Part shown: piece after piece, positions 38,765 through 49,135 of the stretch
Numbering within the stretch: position 1 is the stretch's first letter
Layout of the letters: every line of letters starts with the position of its first letter
Assembly: GCF_000012745.1 (NCBI RefSeq)
Contig: NC_007404.1
Span: 868,001-932,000, forward strand
Length of the DNA: 64,000 nt
Direction: 5' to 3'
DNA from: Thiobacillus denitrificans ATCC 25259
GTDB lineage: Bacteria > Pseudomonadota > Gammaproteobacteria > Burkholderiales > Thiobacillaceae
The notes under the pieces: generated by a model
Told to the model about the DNA's origin: nothing
What the model saw: only the letters and a program-made list of their open reading frames with translations
The model's database searches: none
Made by a program: the position numbers and the translations under genes

Positions 38765-41700
38765 ATGACCGACCCCCGCTTCATCCATCTTCGTCTGCAC
38801 ACCGAGTATTCGATCGTCGACGGCCTGGTGCGGGTCGACGAGGCGGTCAAACGGGCCCGCGAGATCGCGATGCCGGCGCTCGGCGTCTCCGACCTGTCCA
38901 ACACCTTCGGCTGGGTCAAGTTCTACCGCGCGGCGCGCGGCGCGGGCGTCAAGCCGATCTTCGGCTGCGACGTCTGGGTGAGCAATGCGACCGACCGCAA
39001 CCGGCCCTCGCGCCTGCTGCTCCTGGTGCAGCACCGCGAAGGCTACCGCCGACTGTGCGAGCTGCTGACGCGCGCCTACCAGGAGAATCTCCACCGCGGT
39101 CGCGCCGAGATCGACCCGTCCTGGCTCGCCGAGAACAACGGAGGACTTCTGGCGCTGTCGGGCGGCGACGGCGGCAACGTCGCGCAGGCGATCATCGACG
39201 ACAAGCCCGCTGTGGCACGCGCGGCGGCCGAGGCCTGGGCCGCGCTCTTCCCGGGCCGTTACTACCTCGAACTGCAGCGCTTCGGCCAGGCGCACACCGA
39301 ACGGCTGATCGACGGGCTGCTCGACATCGGCGCCGAGCTCGGCCTGCCGGCGGTCGCGACGCATCCGATCCAGTTCCTCGCGGCCGACGATTTCAAGGCG
39401 CACGAGGCGCGCGTGTGCATTGCCGAAGGCATGATGCTCGGCGATCCGCGCCGGCCGCGGCCCTTCACGGCGGAACAGTACTTCAAGACCCCCGACGAGA
39501 TGGCGGCGCTTTTCGCCGACCTGCCCGAGGCGCTCGCCAACAGCGTCGAAATCGCCAAGCGCTGCAATCTCACGCTCGAACTCGGCAAGAGCAAGTTGCC
39601 CGACTTCCCGACGCCGGATGGCATGGGCCTCGACGACTACATGCGGCAGCGCGCGTACGAAGGGCTCGCCGAGCGCATGGCCCACCTCTATCCGGACGAA
39701 GCCGAGCGCGCGGCGAAGCGGCCCGAATATACCGAGCGGCTCGAATTCGAGCTCGGGACGATCATCCAGATGGGGTTTCCAGGCTATTTCCTGATCGTCG
39801 CCGACTTCATCAACTGGGCCAAGAACAATGGCGTGCCGGTCGGGCCGGGGCGCGGCTCGGGCGCGGGTTCGCTGGTCGCCTACTGTCTGCGCATCACCGA
39901 CCTCGATCCGCTCGCCTACGACCTGCTGTTCGAGCGCTTTCTCAACCCCGAGCGGGTGTCGATGCCCGACTTCGATATCGACTTCTGCCAGGACGGCCGC
40001 GACCGCGTCATCCAGTACGTCAAGGACAAATACGGCCATGCGGCAGTGTCGCAGATCGCGACCTTCGGCACGATGGCGGCCAAGGCCGTATTGCGCGACG
40101 TCGGCCGCGTGCTCGACCTGCCTTATCTTTTCGTCGACAAGTTCGTCAAGCTCGTGCCGAACGAACTCGGCATCTCGCTCGCCGAGGCGCGCGAAAAGGA
40201 ACCGCAGATCGACGAGCGGGCGAGGAACGAGGAAGAACTCGCGGAATTGCTGCCGCTCGCGGAAAAGCTCGAGGGCATCACGCGCAACGTCGGCATGCAC
40301 GCGGGCGGCGTGCTGATCGCGCCGGGCAAGCTCACCGATTTCTGTCCGCTCTACCAGGCCGAAGGCTCGGACGCCGCGGTGTCGCAGTTCGACAAGGACG
40401 ACGTCGAGGCGATCGGTCTCGTCAAGTTCGACTTCCTCGGCTTGCGCACGCTGACGATCCTGGCCGAGGCGGTCCGCTTCGTGCAGCGCCACGAAGACCG
40501 CAAGGACTTCAGGCTGGAGGATCTGCCGCTCGACGACCCGGCGGTGTACCGCCTGTTTGCCGACGGCAACACGACCGCGGTCTTCCAGTCCGAATCGCGC
40601 TCGGCGAAGGACCTCGAAAAGCGACTCAAGGGCGACTGCTTCGAGGACATCATCGCGCTGATGGCGTTGAACCGGCCGGGGCCGCTCGGTTCGGGCATGG
40701 TCGACGACTTCATCGCGCGCAAGCAGGGCAAGCAGAAACCCGAGTATTTCCATCCCGATCTCGAGCCGGTGCTGAAGTCGACCTACGGCATCATCGTCTA
40801 CCAGGAGCAGGTCATGCTCGTGGCGCAGATCCTCGCCGGCTACAGCCTGGGTGGCGCCGACATGCTGCGGCGCGCGATGGGCAAGAAGAAGCCCGAGGAG
40901 ATGGCCAAGCAGCGGGCGATCTTTCTCGAAGGGGCCGACAAGCGCGGGGTCGACGTCAAGATCGCCGAGCGCCTGTTCGACCTGATGGAGAAGTTCGCGG
41001 AATATGGCTTCAACAAGTCGCACTCCGCGGCCTACGCGCTGGTCGCCTATCACACGGCCTGGCTCAAGGCCTATTACCCGGCCGAGTTCATGGCGGCGAC
41101 GATGTCGTCGGAAATGTCGGACACCGACAAGGTGCGGATCTTCTACGAAGACTGCCGGGCCAACGGGCTGACGATGTTGCCGCCCGACATCAACCTCTCC
41201 GGCTATCGCTTCGATCCGGTCAGCCGAACCGAGATCCGCTACGGCCTCGGCGCGATCAAGGGCAGCGGCGAAGCCGCGATCGGCGCGATCGTCGCCGAGC
41301 GTGGGGCGAACGGCCCGTACAAGGGTCTTTTCGACCTTGCGCGGCGGGTCGACAAGCGCTATCTGAACCGCCGCGTGCTCGAGGCGCTGGTCAAGGCGGG
41401 CGCGTTCGACAGCCTCAGCGACCACCGCGCGAGCCTCATGGCGTCGATCGGCGTCGCCCTCGAGACCGCTGACCGCGCGGCCCGCAGCGGCGGGCAAGTC
41501 GGGCTGTTCGGCGAAGTGCTCGAAGGCGGCGGTGAGGATCTGGTCGACGTGCCGTACTGGCCCGAGCAGGAAAAGCTGCTGCAGGAAAAGTCCGCGCTCG
41601 GCTATTTTTTCAGCGGGCACCCGTTCACCGCCTACCTTGCCGAAGTGTCCGGTTTCGCCAAGCGGCGGCTCGACAGCCTCGAACCCGCGCGCGAACCCGT

Positions 41701-42190
41701 GATGCTCGCCGGCGTCGCGGTGTCTTTGCGCACGCAGATGACGCGGCGCGGCAAGATGCTGATCCTGCTGCTCGACGACGCGACAGCCCAGGTCGAAGTC
41801 GTGATCTTCAATGAGCTCTACGAGCAGAGCCGCCATCTCCTCAAGGACGACGCGCTGCTCGTCATCGAAGGCAAGGTCAGCCGCGACGACTATTCAGGCG
41901 GCGTGCGGGTGACGGCCGAGCGCATCTACGATCTCGCCGGCGCGCGCACGCGCTTCGCCCAGGGGCTCCGGCTGGTCTGCAACGGCCAGTCCAGCGGGAG
42001 AGCACTGAGCGAGCTGCTCGCGCCCTATGCGATGGAGGAGGGCGGCTGCCCCGTCTGGATCGAATACCACAACCACAACGCGCGTTGCCGCGTGCGCCTG
42101 GGCGAGCGCTGGCGCGTCCGTCTCGACGACCGCCTGATCGAGTCGCTCGGCGGCTGGCTCAAGCCCGAGGCCGTCAGCGTCATCTACTGA
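38765..42190 (+). CDS. dnaE: DNA polymerase III alpha subunit (replicative)
   Basis: The catalytic subunit of the replicative polymerase, 1141 residues. It has the PHP domain (FIHLRLHTEYSIVDGLV at the start), GRGSGAGSLV, the catalytic motif PDFDIDF (401-407), fingers and clamp-binding regions, and an OB fold near 965-1060 (VMLAGVAVSLRTQMTRRGKMLILLLDD). This is the essential DnaE1, distinct from the shorter error-prone DnaE2 at 2925. It follows efp and its terminator by about 50 bp and has its own transcript. Confidence 0.97.
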   Translation: MTDPRFIHLRLHTEYSIVDGLVRVDEAVKRAREIAMPALGVSDLSNTFGWVKFYRAARGAGVKPIFGCDVWVSNATDRNRPSRLLLLVQHREGYRRLCELLTRAYQENLHRGRAEIDPSWLAENNGGLLALSGGDGGNVAQAIIDDKPAVARAAAEAWAALFPGRYYLELQRFGQAHTERLIDGLLDIGAELGLPAVATHPIQFLAADDFKAHEARVCIAEGMMLGDPRRPRPFTAEQYFKTPDEMAALFADLPEALANSVEIAKRCNLTLELGKSKLPDFPTPDGMGLDDYMRQRAYEGLAERMAHLYPDEAERAAKRPEYTERLEFELGTIIQMGFPGYFLIVADFINWAKNNGVPVGPGRGSGAGSLVAYCLRITDLDPLAYDLLFERFLNPERVSMPDFDIDFCQDGRDRVIQYVKDKYGHAAVSQIATFGTMAAKAVLRDVGRVLDLPYLFVDKFVKLVPNELGISLAEAREKEPQIDERARNEEELAELLPLAEKLEGITRNVGMHAGGVLIAPGKLTDFCPLYQAEGSDAAVSQFDKDDVEAIGLVKFDFLGLRTLTILAEAVRFVQRHEDRKDFRLEDLPLDDPAVYRLFADGNTTAVFQSESRSAKDLEKRLKGDCFEDIIALMALNRPGPLGSGMVDDFIARKQGKQKPEYFHPDLEPVLKSTYGIIVYQEQVMLVAQILAGYSLGGADMLRRAMGKKKPEEMAKQRAIFLEGADKRGVDVKIAERLFDLMEKFAEYGFNKSHSAAYALVAYHTAWLKAYYPAEFMAATMSSEMSDTDKVRIFYEDCRANGLTMLPPDINLSGYRFDPVSRTEIRYGLGAIKGSGEAAIGAIVAERGANGPYKGLFDLARRVDKRYLNRRVLEALVKAGAFDSLSDHRASLMASIGVALETADRAARSGGQVGLFGEVLEGGGEDLVDVPYWPEQEKLLQEKSALGYFFSGHPFTAYLAEVSGFAKRRLDSLEPAREPVMLAGVAVSLRTQMTRRGKMLILLLDDATAQVEVVIFNELYEQSRHLLKDDALLVIEGKVSRDDYSGGVRVTAERIYDLAGARTRFAQGLRLVCNGQSSGRALSELLAPYAMEEGGCPVWIEYHNHNARCRVRLGERWRVRLDDRLIESLGGWLKPEAVSVIY

Positions 42191-42259
42191 CACCCCGCCG
42201 TCTATCGACGCGGCCTCTGGCATAAAACTACCAATTCGTGAATTGCCCGTGAATAAGGC

Positions 42260-42288
42260 TTGACATGCATTTCGTTATATTAGAGAAT
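42260..42288 (+). promoter_or_regulatory. Promoter of the candidate small RNA, with overlapping dyad
   Basis: A perfect TTGACA (42260-42265) is followed after 17 bp by GAGAAT (42283-42288). The dyad TATTAG-AGAATT-CTAATA overlaps the -10 and could be an operator. The stretch is AT-rich, unlike the neighbouring coding DNA. Confidence 0.55.
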
Positions 42289-42294
42289 TCTAAT

Positions 42295-42392
42295 AACACG
42301 AAGCGACTGCAACGGTCACTGAGTGTTGTCTCCTCCAATCCTCCTCCTTTGGTGGATACTCTGCCCGGCTCTCGCGAGCTGGGCATTTTTTT
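42295..42392 (+). ncRNA. Candidate small RNA of about 98 nt
   Basis: Between the promoter at 42260 and a strong terminator at 42363 there is no open frame. The predicted RNA has unpaired-looking C/U runs (TCTCCTCC near 42330 and CCTCCTCC near 42340) complementary to Shine-Dalgarno sequences. It ends in a GC hairpin with a T run suited to Hfq binding. This layout is typical of small RNAs that block ribosome binding sites. No family is recognised, and expression is inferred only from sequence. Confidence 0.5.
42363..42392 (+). terminator. Terminator of the candidate small RNA (and dnaE read-through)
   Basis: GCCCGGCTC-TCGC-GAGCTGGGC forms a 9-bp stem with one G-T pair, then A and seven T (42386-42392). 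It lies about 170 bp past the dnaE stop and just before the convergent acyP stop. Confidence 0.88.
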
Positions 42393-42413
42393 GTCCTTTT
42401 TTGGTGGCGGTGG

Positions 42414-42683
42414 CTAGTCGCTGCGCTTCTCGAAGCCGCTGTATTCGCCTTCCGTCTCGCTGAGGTCGACGCGTTCGACGTGCGCGAGCGGCGGCCCCAT
42501 TTTCGCCCAGGCGACAAGCGCCGCGACGGCTTCGTCGGTCCCCTGGACGACTGCTTCCACTGAGCCGTCCGGCCGGTTCCTTACCCAGCCGTCGACGCCG
42601 AGGCGCTCGGCCTCGCGCCGCATCGATTCGCGGAACCATACCCCCTGGACGCGGCCCTCGATCTGCAGGTGCAGCGTCTTCAC
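42414..42683 (-). CDS. acyP: Acylphosphatase
   Basis: An 89-residue enzyme that hydrolyses acyl phosphates such as acetyl phosphate or carbamoyl phosphate. The phosphate-binding loop [12 protein letters not shown] carries catalytic Arg18, and Asn36 in GWVRNRPDG is the second active residue. Trp16 replaces the more usual Gly-Val/Phe-Tyr residue, a tolerated variant. It sits 4 bp after the metG stop. Confidence 0.95.
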   Translation of the reverse strand: MKTLHLQIEGRVQGVWFRESMRREAERLGVDGWVRNRPDGSVEAVVQGTDEAVAALVAWAKMGPPLAHVERVDLSETEGEYSGFEKRSD

Positions 42684-42687
42684 CGGC

Positions 42688-44760
42688 TTACTTGACCTTC
42701 ATGCCCGGCTCGGCGCCGCTGTCGGGCGAGAGGATGAAGAGGCCGGGCACGTCGTCTTTATGCCCGTCGGGGTTGGAGGCGGCGAGCACCATGCCCTCGC
42801 TCATGCCGAACTTCATCTTGCGCGGCGCGAGGTTGGCGACCATGACGGTCAGCCGGCCGACCAGCGCTTCGGGCGCGTAGGCCGACTTGATGCCGGCGAA
42901 TACCTGGCGGGGGCCGAGTTCACCGACGTCGAGCGTCAAGCGCAGCAGCTTGTCGGCGCCTTCGACGTGCTCCGCGTTGGCGATGCGCGCGATGCGCAGG
43001 TCGACCTTCGCGAAGTCGTCGATCGAGATCGTCTCGGTCTTCGGTGCTTCGACGGCCTGCGCGGCATGCGCCTGCGCCTCGGCGTGGCGGGCGGGGGCCG
43101 GGGCGGGAGTGGGTTCGAGGTTCTGCTTGTTGGCGTCTACCATGGCTTCGATGGATTTGGGATCGATGCGGGTCATGAGATGGCTGTATGCGTTGATGGC
43201 CTGGCGGATGAAAAGACTTCGCGCGTCTTTCCACGTGAGGGCGGGGATGTCGAGGAAGCGCTCGACTTCGCCGGCGAGCTTGGGCAACACGGGCTTGAGG
43301 TAAAGCGTGAGCAGGCGGAACAGGTTGAGCGCGACCGTGCAGACCTCGTGCAGGCGGTAGACCGCTGCGTCGTCCTTGGCCAGTTCCCACGGCTTTTCGT
43401 CGGCAACATACTGGTTCGCGCGGTCGGCGAGCGCCATGATCTCCCTGAGCGCCTTGGCGTAGTCGCGCGCCTCGTAGTGCGCGGCGATCGTGTCGGCCGC
43501 GGCCTGGAATTCGCCGATTAGTTCAATGTTGCCGACGCCGTCGGCGAGCTTGCCGTCGAACTTCTTGTGGATGAAGCCGGCCGTGCGGCTCGCGATATTG
43601 ATGAACTTGCCGACGAGGTCCGAGTTCACGCGCGCGACGAAGTCGTCGAGGTTGAGATCGATGTCCTCCATCGTGCCGTTGAGCTTCGCAGCGTAGTAGT
43701 AGCGCAGCCACTCGGGGTTGAGGCCTTGGTCGAGATAGCTCGACGCGGTGATGAAGGTGCCGCGCGACTTCGACATCTTCTGGCCGTTGACGGTCAGGAA
43801 GCCGTGCGCGTAGACGGCGGTCGGCAGGCGGTGGCCGGAGAACTTGAGCATCGCCGGCCAGAACAAGGCGTGGAAATACAGGATGTCTTTGCCGATGAAG
43901 TGCACGAGTTCGGTCTTCGAATCCTTGCCCCACCAGGCGTCGAAGTCGAGGCCGTGGTCCTTCGCATATCTGGCGAAGCTCGCCATGTAGCCGACCGGCG
44001 CGTCGAGCCAGACGTAGAAATACTTGCCCGGCGCGTCGGGGATCTCGAAGCCGAAGTAGGGCGCGTCGCGGCTGATGTCCCAGTTGTTGAGTCCCGCCGC
44101 GAACCACTCCTGCATCTTGTTAGCGGCCTCGGCCTGCAGCGTCCCTGAGGTGGTCCACTCGCGCAGAAAGGCCTCGCAGTCGCCGAGCTTGAAGAAGTAG
44201 TGCTCGGAATCCTTGTGCACCGGCGTCGCGCCCGACACCGCCGAGACGGGGTTCTTGAGCTCGGTCGGGCTGTAGGTCGCGCCGCAGACCTCGCAGTTGT
44301 CGCCGTACTGGTCCGCCGCGCCGCACTTCGGGCATTCGCCCTTGATGAAGCGGTCGGGCAGGAAGAGGTTCTTCACCGGGTCGTACAGCTGCGCGATCGT
44401 CTTCACCTCGATCAGCCCGGCGTCCTTCAAGGCCAGGTAGATCTTCGATGCGTGTTCGCGGTTCTCGTCCGAGTGCGTCGAGTAATAGTGATCGAAGCCG
44501 ATGTGGAAGCCCGCGAAATCGCGCGTGTGTTCGGCCCACACGCGCTGGATCAGCGCCTCGGGTGTGATGGCTTCCTTCTCGGCGCGCAGCATGATCGCGG
44601 TGCCGTGCGTGTCGTCGGCGCACATGTAGCGGCAGTTGGTGCCCCGCATTTTCTGGAAACGCACCCAAATGTCGGTCTGGATGTACTCGACCAGATGACC
44701 CAGATGAATGCTGCCGTTGGCGTAGGGCAGCGCAGAGGTGACGAGGATTTGACGGGACAT
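42688..44760 (-). CDS. metG: Methionyl-tRNA synthetase
   Basis: A 690-residue class I synthetase of the MetG1 type. [11 protein letters not shown] (12-22) and KMSKS (328-332) are the nucleotide-binding motifs. Zinc is held by C143, C146, C156 and C159. The C-terminal 105 residues (from about 585) are the EMAP-II-like tRNA-binding domain used for dimerisation in bacteria. acyP is directly downstream. Confidence 0.97.
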   Translation of the reverse strand: MSRQILVTSALPYANGSIHLGHLVEYIQTDIWVRFQKMRGTNCRYMCADDTHGTAIMLRAEKEAITPEALIQRVWAEHTRDFAGFHIGFDHYYSTHSDENREHASKIYLALKDAGLIEVKTIAQLYDPVKNLFLPDRFIKGECPKCGAADQYGDNCEVCGATYSPTELKNPVSAVSGATPVHKDSEHYFFKLGDCEAFLREWTTSGTLQAEAANKMQEWFAAGLNNWDISRDAPYFGFEIPDAPGKYFYVWLDAPVGYMASFARYAKDHGLDFDAWWGKDSKTELVHFIGKDILYFHALFWPAMLKFSGHRLPTAVYAHGFLTVNGQKMSKSRGTFITASSYLDQGLNPEWLRYYYAAKLNGTMEDIDLNLDDFVARVNSDLVGKFINIASRTAGFIHKKFDGKLADGVGNIELIGEFQAAADTIAAHYEARDYAKALREIMALADRANQYVADEKPWELAKDDAAVYRLHEVCTVALNLFRLLTLYLKPVLPKLAGEVERFLDIPALTWKDARSLFIRQAINAYSHLMTRIDPKSIEAMVDANKQNLEPTPAPAPARHAEAQAHAAQAVEAPKTETISIDDFAKVDLRIARIANAEHVEGADKLLRLTLDVGELGPRQVFAGIKSAYAPEALVGRLTVMVANLAPRKMKFGMSEGMVLAASNPDGHKDDVPGLFILSPDSGAEPGMKVK

Positions 44761-44831
44761 GAACAGCGGACGGGTCGCTCAGGAAGCCGCAATTTTAGCG
44801 CGAGCGGCCGCCGGCGCTGGATGAGCTTCGC

Positions 44832-45434
44832 CTAAAAACCCGAGCCCGGCTGCTTGAGGAATTCGATTTCGGCCGGTGACGACGCGCGGCCGAGGATCGC
44901 GTTGCGGTGCGGAAAGCGACCGAAGCGCGCGACGACGTCGCGATGTCGCCGCGCGTAATTGAGAAAATCATCGAACACGGCGCGCTCGGGCGGCGCCGCC
45001 TCGCCGGCCAGCGTTTCGAATAGCGACACCGCCTGCTCCTGCACCGCGAGCGACTCGGCATGCTCGAGCGGCAGGTACAGGAATACGCGTTCGAGGGGCG
45101 CAAGTTCCCGGTCTTCCCCCGTAGCGATCGCCGCGAGGCTCAGCGTCAGCGCCTGCGCGTCGCAGGCGAAGGCCTCGCGCCGGCCGCGGTAGACGTGATG
45201 CGGGAACTGGTCGAGGACGATCACCAGCGCGAGCCTTCCGCGCGGCGTCTTTGCCCAGGCGTCAAGCGCCCCGTGCGCGGCTTGTTCGAGCGTCTGGCCG
45301 AACCGCTCGCTTACCGCGACATCGTTCTCAGGGGTTTTACCGAACCACAGCTTGCGCTGGCGCGCCGCGGTCTCGGCCGCGCTGCCCGGCGGGCCGAACC
45401 AGAACGCGAGCACGCTTTCCGGAGTCGACCCCAC
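44832..45434 (-). CDS. DUF924 family protein
   Basis: A protein of about 200 residues whose family (DUF924) has a TPR-like all-helical fold and no firm function. Family features are VLAFWFGPPG at the start, LVIVLDQFPHHVYRG in the middle, and RFGRFPHRNAILGR near the end. The conserved part begins right after GTG 45434, eight bases past the stop of the CDGSH gene, so I place the start there although the frame is open to 45626. The two are probably co-transcribed. Confidence 0.85.
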   Translation of the reverse strand: MGSTPESVLAFWFGPPGSAAETAARQRKLWFGKTPENDVAVSERFGQTLEQAAHGALDAWAKTPRGRLALVIVLDQFPHHVYRGRREAFACDAQALTLSLAAIATGEDRELAPLERVFLYLPLEHAESLAVQEQAVSLFETLAGEAAPPERAVFDDFLNYARRHRDVVARFGRFPHRNAILGRASSPAEIEFLKQPGSGF

Positions 45435-45439
45435 GGGGC

Positions 45440-45691
45440 TCAGAAAATGTCGTCGGGCAATTGCTCGTGCGTGCCGTCGCAGAACGGCTTGTCCTTCGTA
45501 TGCTTGCAATTGCAGAGCCAGACCGTAGTTTTTTCGTTGATGACGAAGGAAACCGGCTCGAGTCCTGTACCTTCGTGCGAGCCGTCGCAGAACGGCTGGG
45601 TCATCGAACGCCCGCAGGAACACCACCAGTATTCGCCGGGCTCGAGTTCGAGTTCGGCAGGATTGCGATCGTAGACGACGGGTTCGGACAT
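45440..45691 (-). CDS. Double-CDGSH iron-sulfur protein
   Basis: An 83-residue protein with two CDGSH motifs, each C-X-C-X8-C-X3-H: C24/C26/C35/H39 and C60/C62/C71/H75. Each should bind a 2Fe-2S cluster, as in prokaryotic mitoNEET relatives. Without a membrane segment it is cytosolic. Its role may be electron transfer or Fe-S or redox sensing; it is not known for this type. It precedes the DUF924 gene by a few bases. Confidence 0.92.
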   Translation of the reverse strand: MSEPVVYDRNPAELELEPGEYWWCSCGRSMTQPFCDGSHEGTGLEPVSFVINEKTTVWLCNCKHTKDKPFCDGTHEQLPDDIF

Positions 45692-45833
45692 GCTGGCTCC
45701 AGGGCGAAAAACCTCATTCTAGCCGTGACCGTCGCGCGCAAATCCGCGTCGGGTGTAGGCCAATTCGCTTCGTACGGGGAGAATGTCCCTTGGCAGGGAG
45801 ATTGAGATCCACGCCCCGAGAGAGGGGAATTCG

Positions 45834-45910
<77 letters not shown>

Positions 45911-45980
45911 AGGCAGATGGACGGTCAATAGTGGGTACTGAACCGATTTTGTAACTACCGGGAAACACCAGATTTCGTGG

Positions 45981-47012
45981 TCAAAAACTTCGCTCGACCG
46001 CGAAAGCCGCCAATTGTAGCAAAGCTGTTTTGGAATTTGAATCCGGCAGACGAGAAATTGCTGCATTGGCCGTCTGCACTTCGCGCTGTGCGACTTCACG
46101 CGTGTATTGCAGCGCGTTGGTATCCTTGATCGCGGCGAGCACGCTCTGGAATTCGGTCAGGCCGCCGTGTTCGATCGCGTGACGAATGCTCGCGGCCTGC
46201 GCCGCGCTGCCGTGCTTCATGGCATAGAGGAGCGGCAGCGTGGGCTTGCCTTCGGCGAGGTCGTCGCCGATGTTCTTTCCGGTCTTGAGGAAGTCGCCCG
46301 AGTAGTCGAGCACGTCGTCGATCAACTGGAAGGCAGTGCCGAGGTGCATGCCGTAGCGCGCCAGTGCGTCCTTGTCGGCTTCGCTGCCGCCGCCGATGAC
46401 AGCGCCGAGGCGTCCCGCGGCCTCGAACAGCTTCGCGGTCTTGTAGCGGATCACGCGCAGATAGTTTTCTTCGTCGATGTCGGGGTCGTGGCAGTTGAGC
46501 AGCTGCAGGACCTCGCCTTCGGCGATGGTATTGGTCGCATCGGACAGGATGCGCATGACTTCCATGTTGTCGACGCCGACCATCATCTGGAACGCGCGCG
46601 AATAGAGGAAGTCGCCCACCAGCACGCTCGCCGCGTTGCCGAACAGCGCGTTGGCGGTTTCGCGGCCGCGACGGAGTTCAGATTCGTCGACGACGTCGTC
46701 GTGCAGCAAGGTGGCCGTGTGGATGAACTCGACGACCGCGGCGAGTTCGTGATGCGCCTGTCCGCGGTAGCCGAAGCAACCGGCCGACAGCAGCACGAGC
46801 GCCGGACGCAGGCGTTTGCCCCCGCTGTTGATGATGTATTCCGAGACCTGGCGGATCAGCACCACGTCGGAATACAGGCGCTCGCGGATGACATGATCGA
46901 CGGCGCGCATATCATCGGCCAGAAACGATTGCAGGCTTTCCAGGGACACGATAGGGGATGGGGGAGCGGTTGCGAAATCAGCAATGGTAGCAGTGTGGGC
47001 GCCGTTTTTCAT
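45981..47012 (-). CDS. ispB: Octaprenyl diphosphate synthase
   Basis: It builds the long prenyl side chain of ubiquinone from farnesyl and isopentenyl diphosphates. The 343-residue protein has both Asp-rich motifs, DDVVD (105-109) and DDVLD (232-236), and GGKRLRP (64-70). It diverges from rplU, the common ispB/rplU-rpmA-obgE arrangement. ispA, which makes its farnesyl primer, lies at 62350. Confidence 0.95.
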   Translation of the reverse strand: MKNGAHTATIADFATAPPSPIVSLESLQSFLADDMRAVDHVIRERLYSDVVLIRQVSEYIINSGGKRLRPALVLLSAGCFGYRGQAHHELAAVVEFIHTATLLHDDVVDESELRRGRETANALFGNAASVLVGDFLYSRAFQMMVGVDNMEVMRILSDATNTIAEGEVLQLLNCHDPDIDEENYLRVIRYKTAKLFEAAGRLGAVIGGGSEADKDALARYGMHLGTAFQLIDDVLDYSGDFLKTGKNIGDDLAEGKPTLPLLYAMKHGSAAQAASIRHAIEHGGLTEFQSVLAAIKDTNALQYTREVAQREVQTANAAISRLPDSNSKTALLQLAAFAVERSF

Positions 47013-47059
47013 TTGCGCGAGCGACCGATTGACGCATCGTGCCGAGCGCCCGAAAGCGT

Positions 47060-47088
47060 TTGACTCGGCGGAGGGGAGCCGCTAGAAT
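47060..47088 (+). promoter_or_regulatory. Promoter of rplU-rpmA
   Basis: TTGACT (47060-47065), a 17-bp spacer, and TAGAAT (47083-47088) form a near-consensus promoter about 40 bp before rplU. Confidence 0.8.
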
Positions 47089-47127
47089 CTCGCGTTTTCC
47101 TGGGTTCGTATTGGTTGGAGACCCCCC

Positions 47128-47439
47128 ATGTACGCAGTCATCAAAACCGGCGGCAAGCAATACCGCGTGAGCGCCGGCGACAAACTTAAAATTGAGAAGC
47201 TCGAAGCCGAAGTCGGCAGCGAGATCACCTTCGACCAAGTGTTGATGGTTGGCGACGGGGCCGACATCAAGATGGGCGCGCCCCTGCTGCGCGGCGCAAC
47301 CGTCAGCGCCACCGTGCTGAACCAGGCCCGCGGCGACAAGATCAAGATTTTCAAGATGCGCCGCCGCAAGCACTACCGCAAGAGCCAGGGCCATCGCCAG
47401 TACTTCACCGAAGTGCAAATCGGCGGCATCACTGCATAA
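47128..47439 (+). CDS. rplU: Ribosomal protein L21
   Basis: A 103-residue 50S protein. It starts [18 protein letters not shown] and has the [14 protein letters not shown]-like basic stretch near the C-terminus (here [15 protein letters not shown]), both universal for L21. It is followed by rpmA after 12 bp. Confidence 0.98.
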   Translation: MYAVIKTGGKQYRVSAGDKLKIEKLEAEVGSEITFDQVLMVGDGADIKMGAPLLRGATVSATVLNQARGDKIKIFKMRRRKHYRKSQGHRQYFTEVQIGGITA

Positions 47440-47451
47440 GGAGCACACGAC

Positions 47452-47715
47452 ATGGCACACAAGAAAGCAGGCGGCAGCTCGCGTAACGGCCGCGATTCCG
47501 AGTCGAAGCGTCTGGGCGTGAAGCGTTTCGGCGGTCAAGTGGTTCTGGCCGGAAACATCCTCGTGCGTCAGCGCGGCACCCAATTCCACCCCGGCGACAA
47601 CGTCGGCATCGGCAAGGATCACACCTTGTTCGCGAAGACCGACGGCACGGTCAAGTTCGAGATCAAGGGTGCGGCGCGTCGGAAAGTGGTTCGTATCGAG
47701 CCGCTCGCGGCCTGA
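47452..47715 (+). CDS. rpmA: Ribosomal protein L27
   Basis: An 87-residue 50S protein whose N-terminal tail reaches the peptidyl transferase centre. The [24 protein letters not shown] start is the standard form, without the leader that Firmicutes cleave. A terminator follows between it and obgE. Confidence 0.98.
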   Translation: MAHKKAGGSSRNGRDSESKRLGVKRFGGQVVLAGNILVRQRGTQFHPGDNVGIGKDHTLFAKTDGTVKFEIKGAARRKVVRIEPLAA

Positions 47716-47749
47716 TCGCGCTTGAACTGAAGCGCCTCCCGCGAAAAAA

Positions 47750-48847
<1,098 letters not shown>

Positions 48848-48874
48848 CTCCGGCTGGCGGCGGGTGCACCGCCT

Positions 48875-49135
48875 TCAGGACGTCGCGGGTTCGTCGGGTG
48901 CGCGCTTCCAGTCGTTTTCCAGCAGTTCGACCCGGTGCTTCGCCCACTGTGCGAATTCTGCCGGACTGCAGTGGCCTTTCTTGCGGCGACATACGCCCGC
49001 CACGCCGCGGAAGCGGGCGCGGGGCGCGCCGCTGCCATCGTCGGTCAGGATTTCGAGGAGCTGACGCACGCCCCAGGTCCTGCCGTAGGCGCCGTTGCTG
49101 TAGAAACAGCCTACCTTGAGTTCGTCCAGGCTCAT
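48875..49135 (-). CDS. Unknown 86-aa protein coupled to cbbO
   Basis: I do not recognise this small protein. It is hydrophilic with three Cys (10, 49, 56), a basic segment CRRKKGHC (49-56), and an amphipathic-looking C-terminal helix (PAEFAQWAKHRVELLENDWKR). Its ATG overlaps the cbbO stop as ATGA, and cbbO in turn overlaps cbbQ, so it is the third gene of a coupled unit. The tight coupling suggests a role with the CbbQ/CbbO ATPase complex, but there is no direct evidence. Confidence 0.8.
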   Translation of the reverse strand: MSLDELKVGCFYSNGAYGRTWGVRQLLEILTDDGSGAPRARFRGVAGVCRRKKGHCSPAEFAQWAKHRVELLENDWKRAPDEPATS

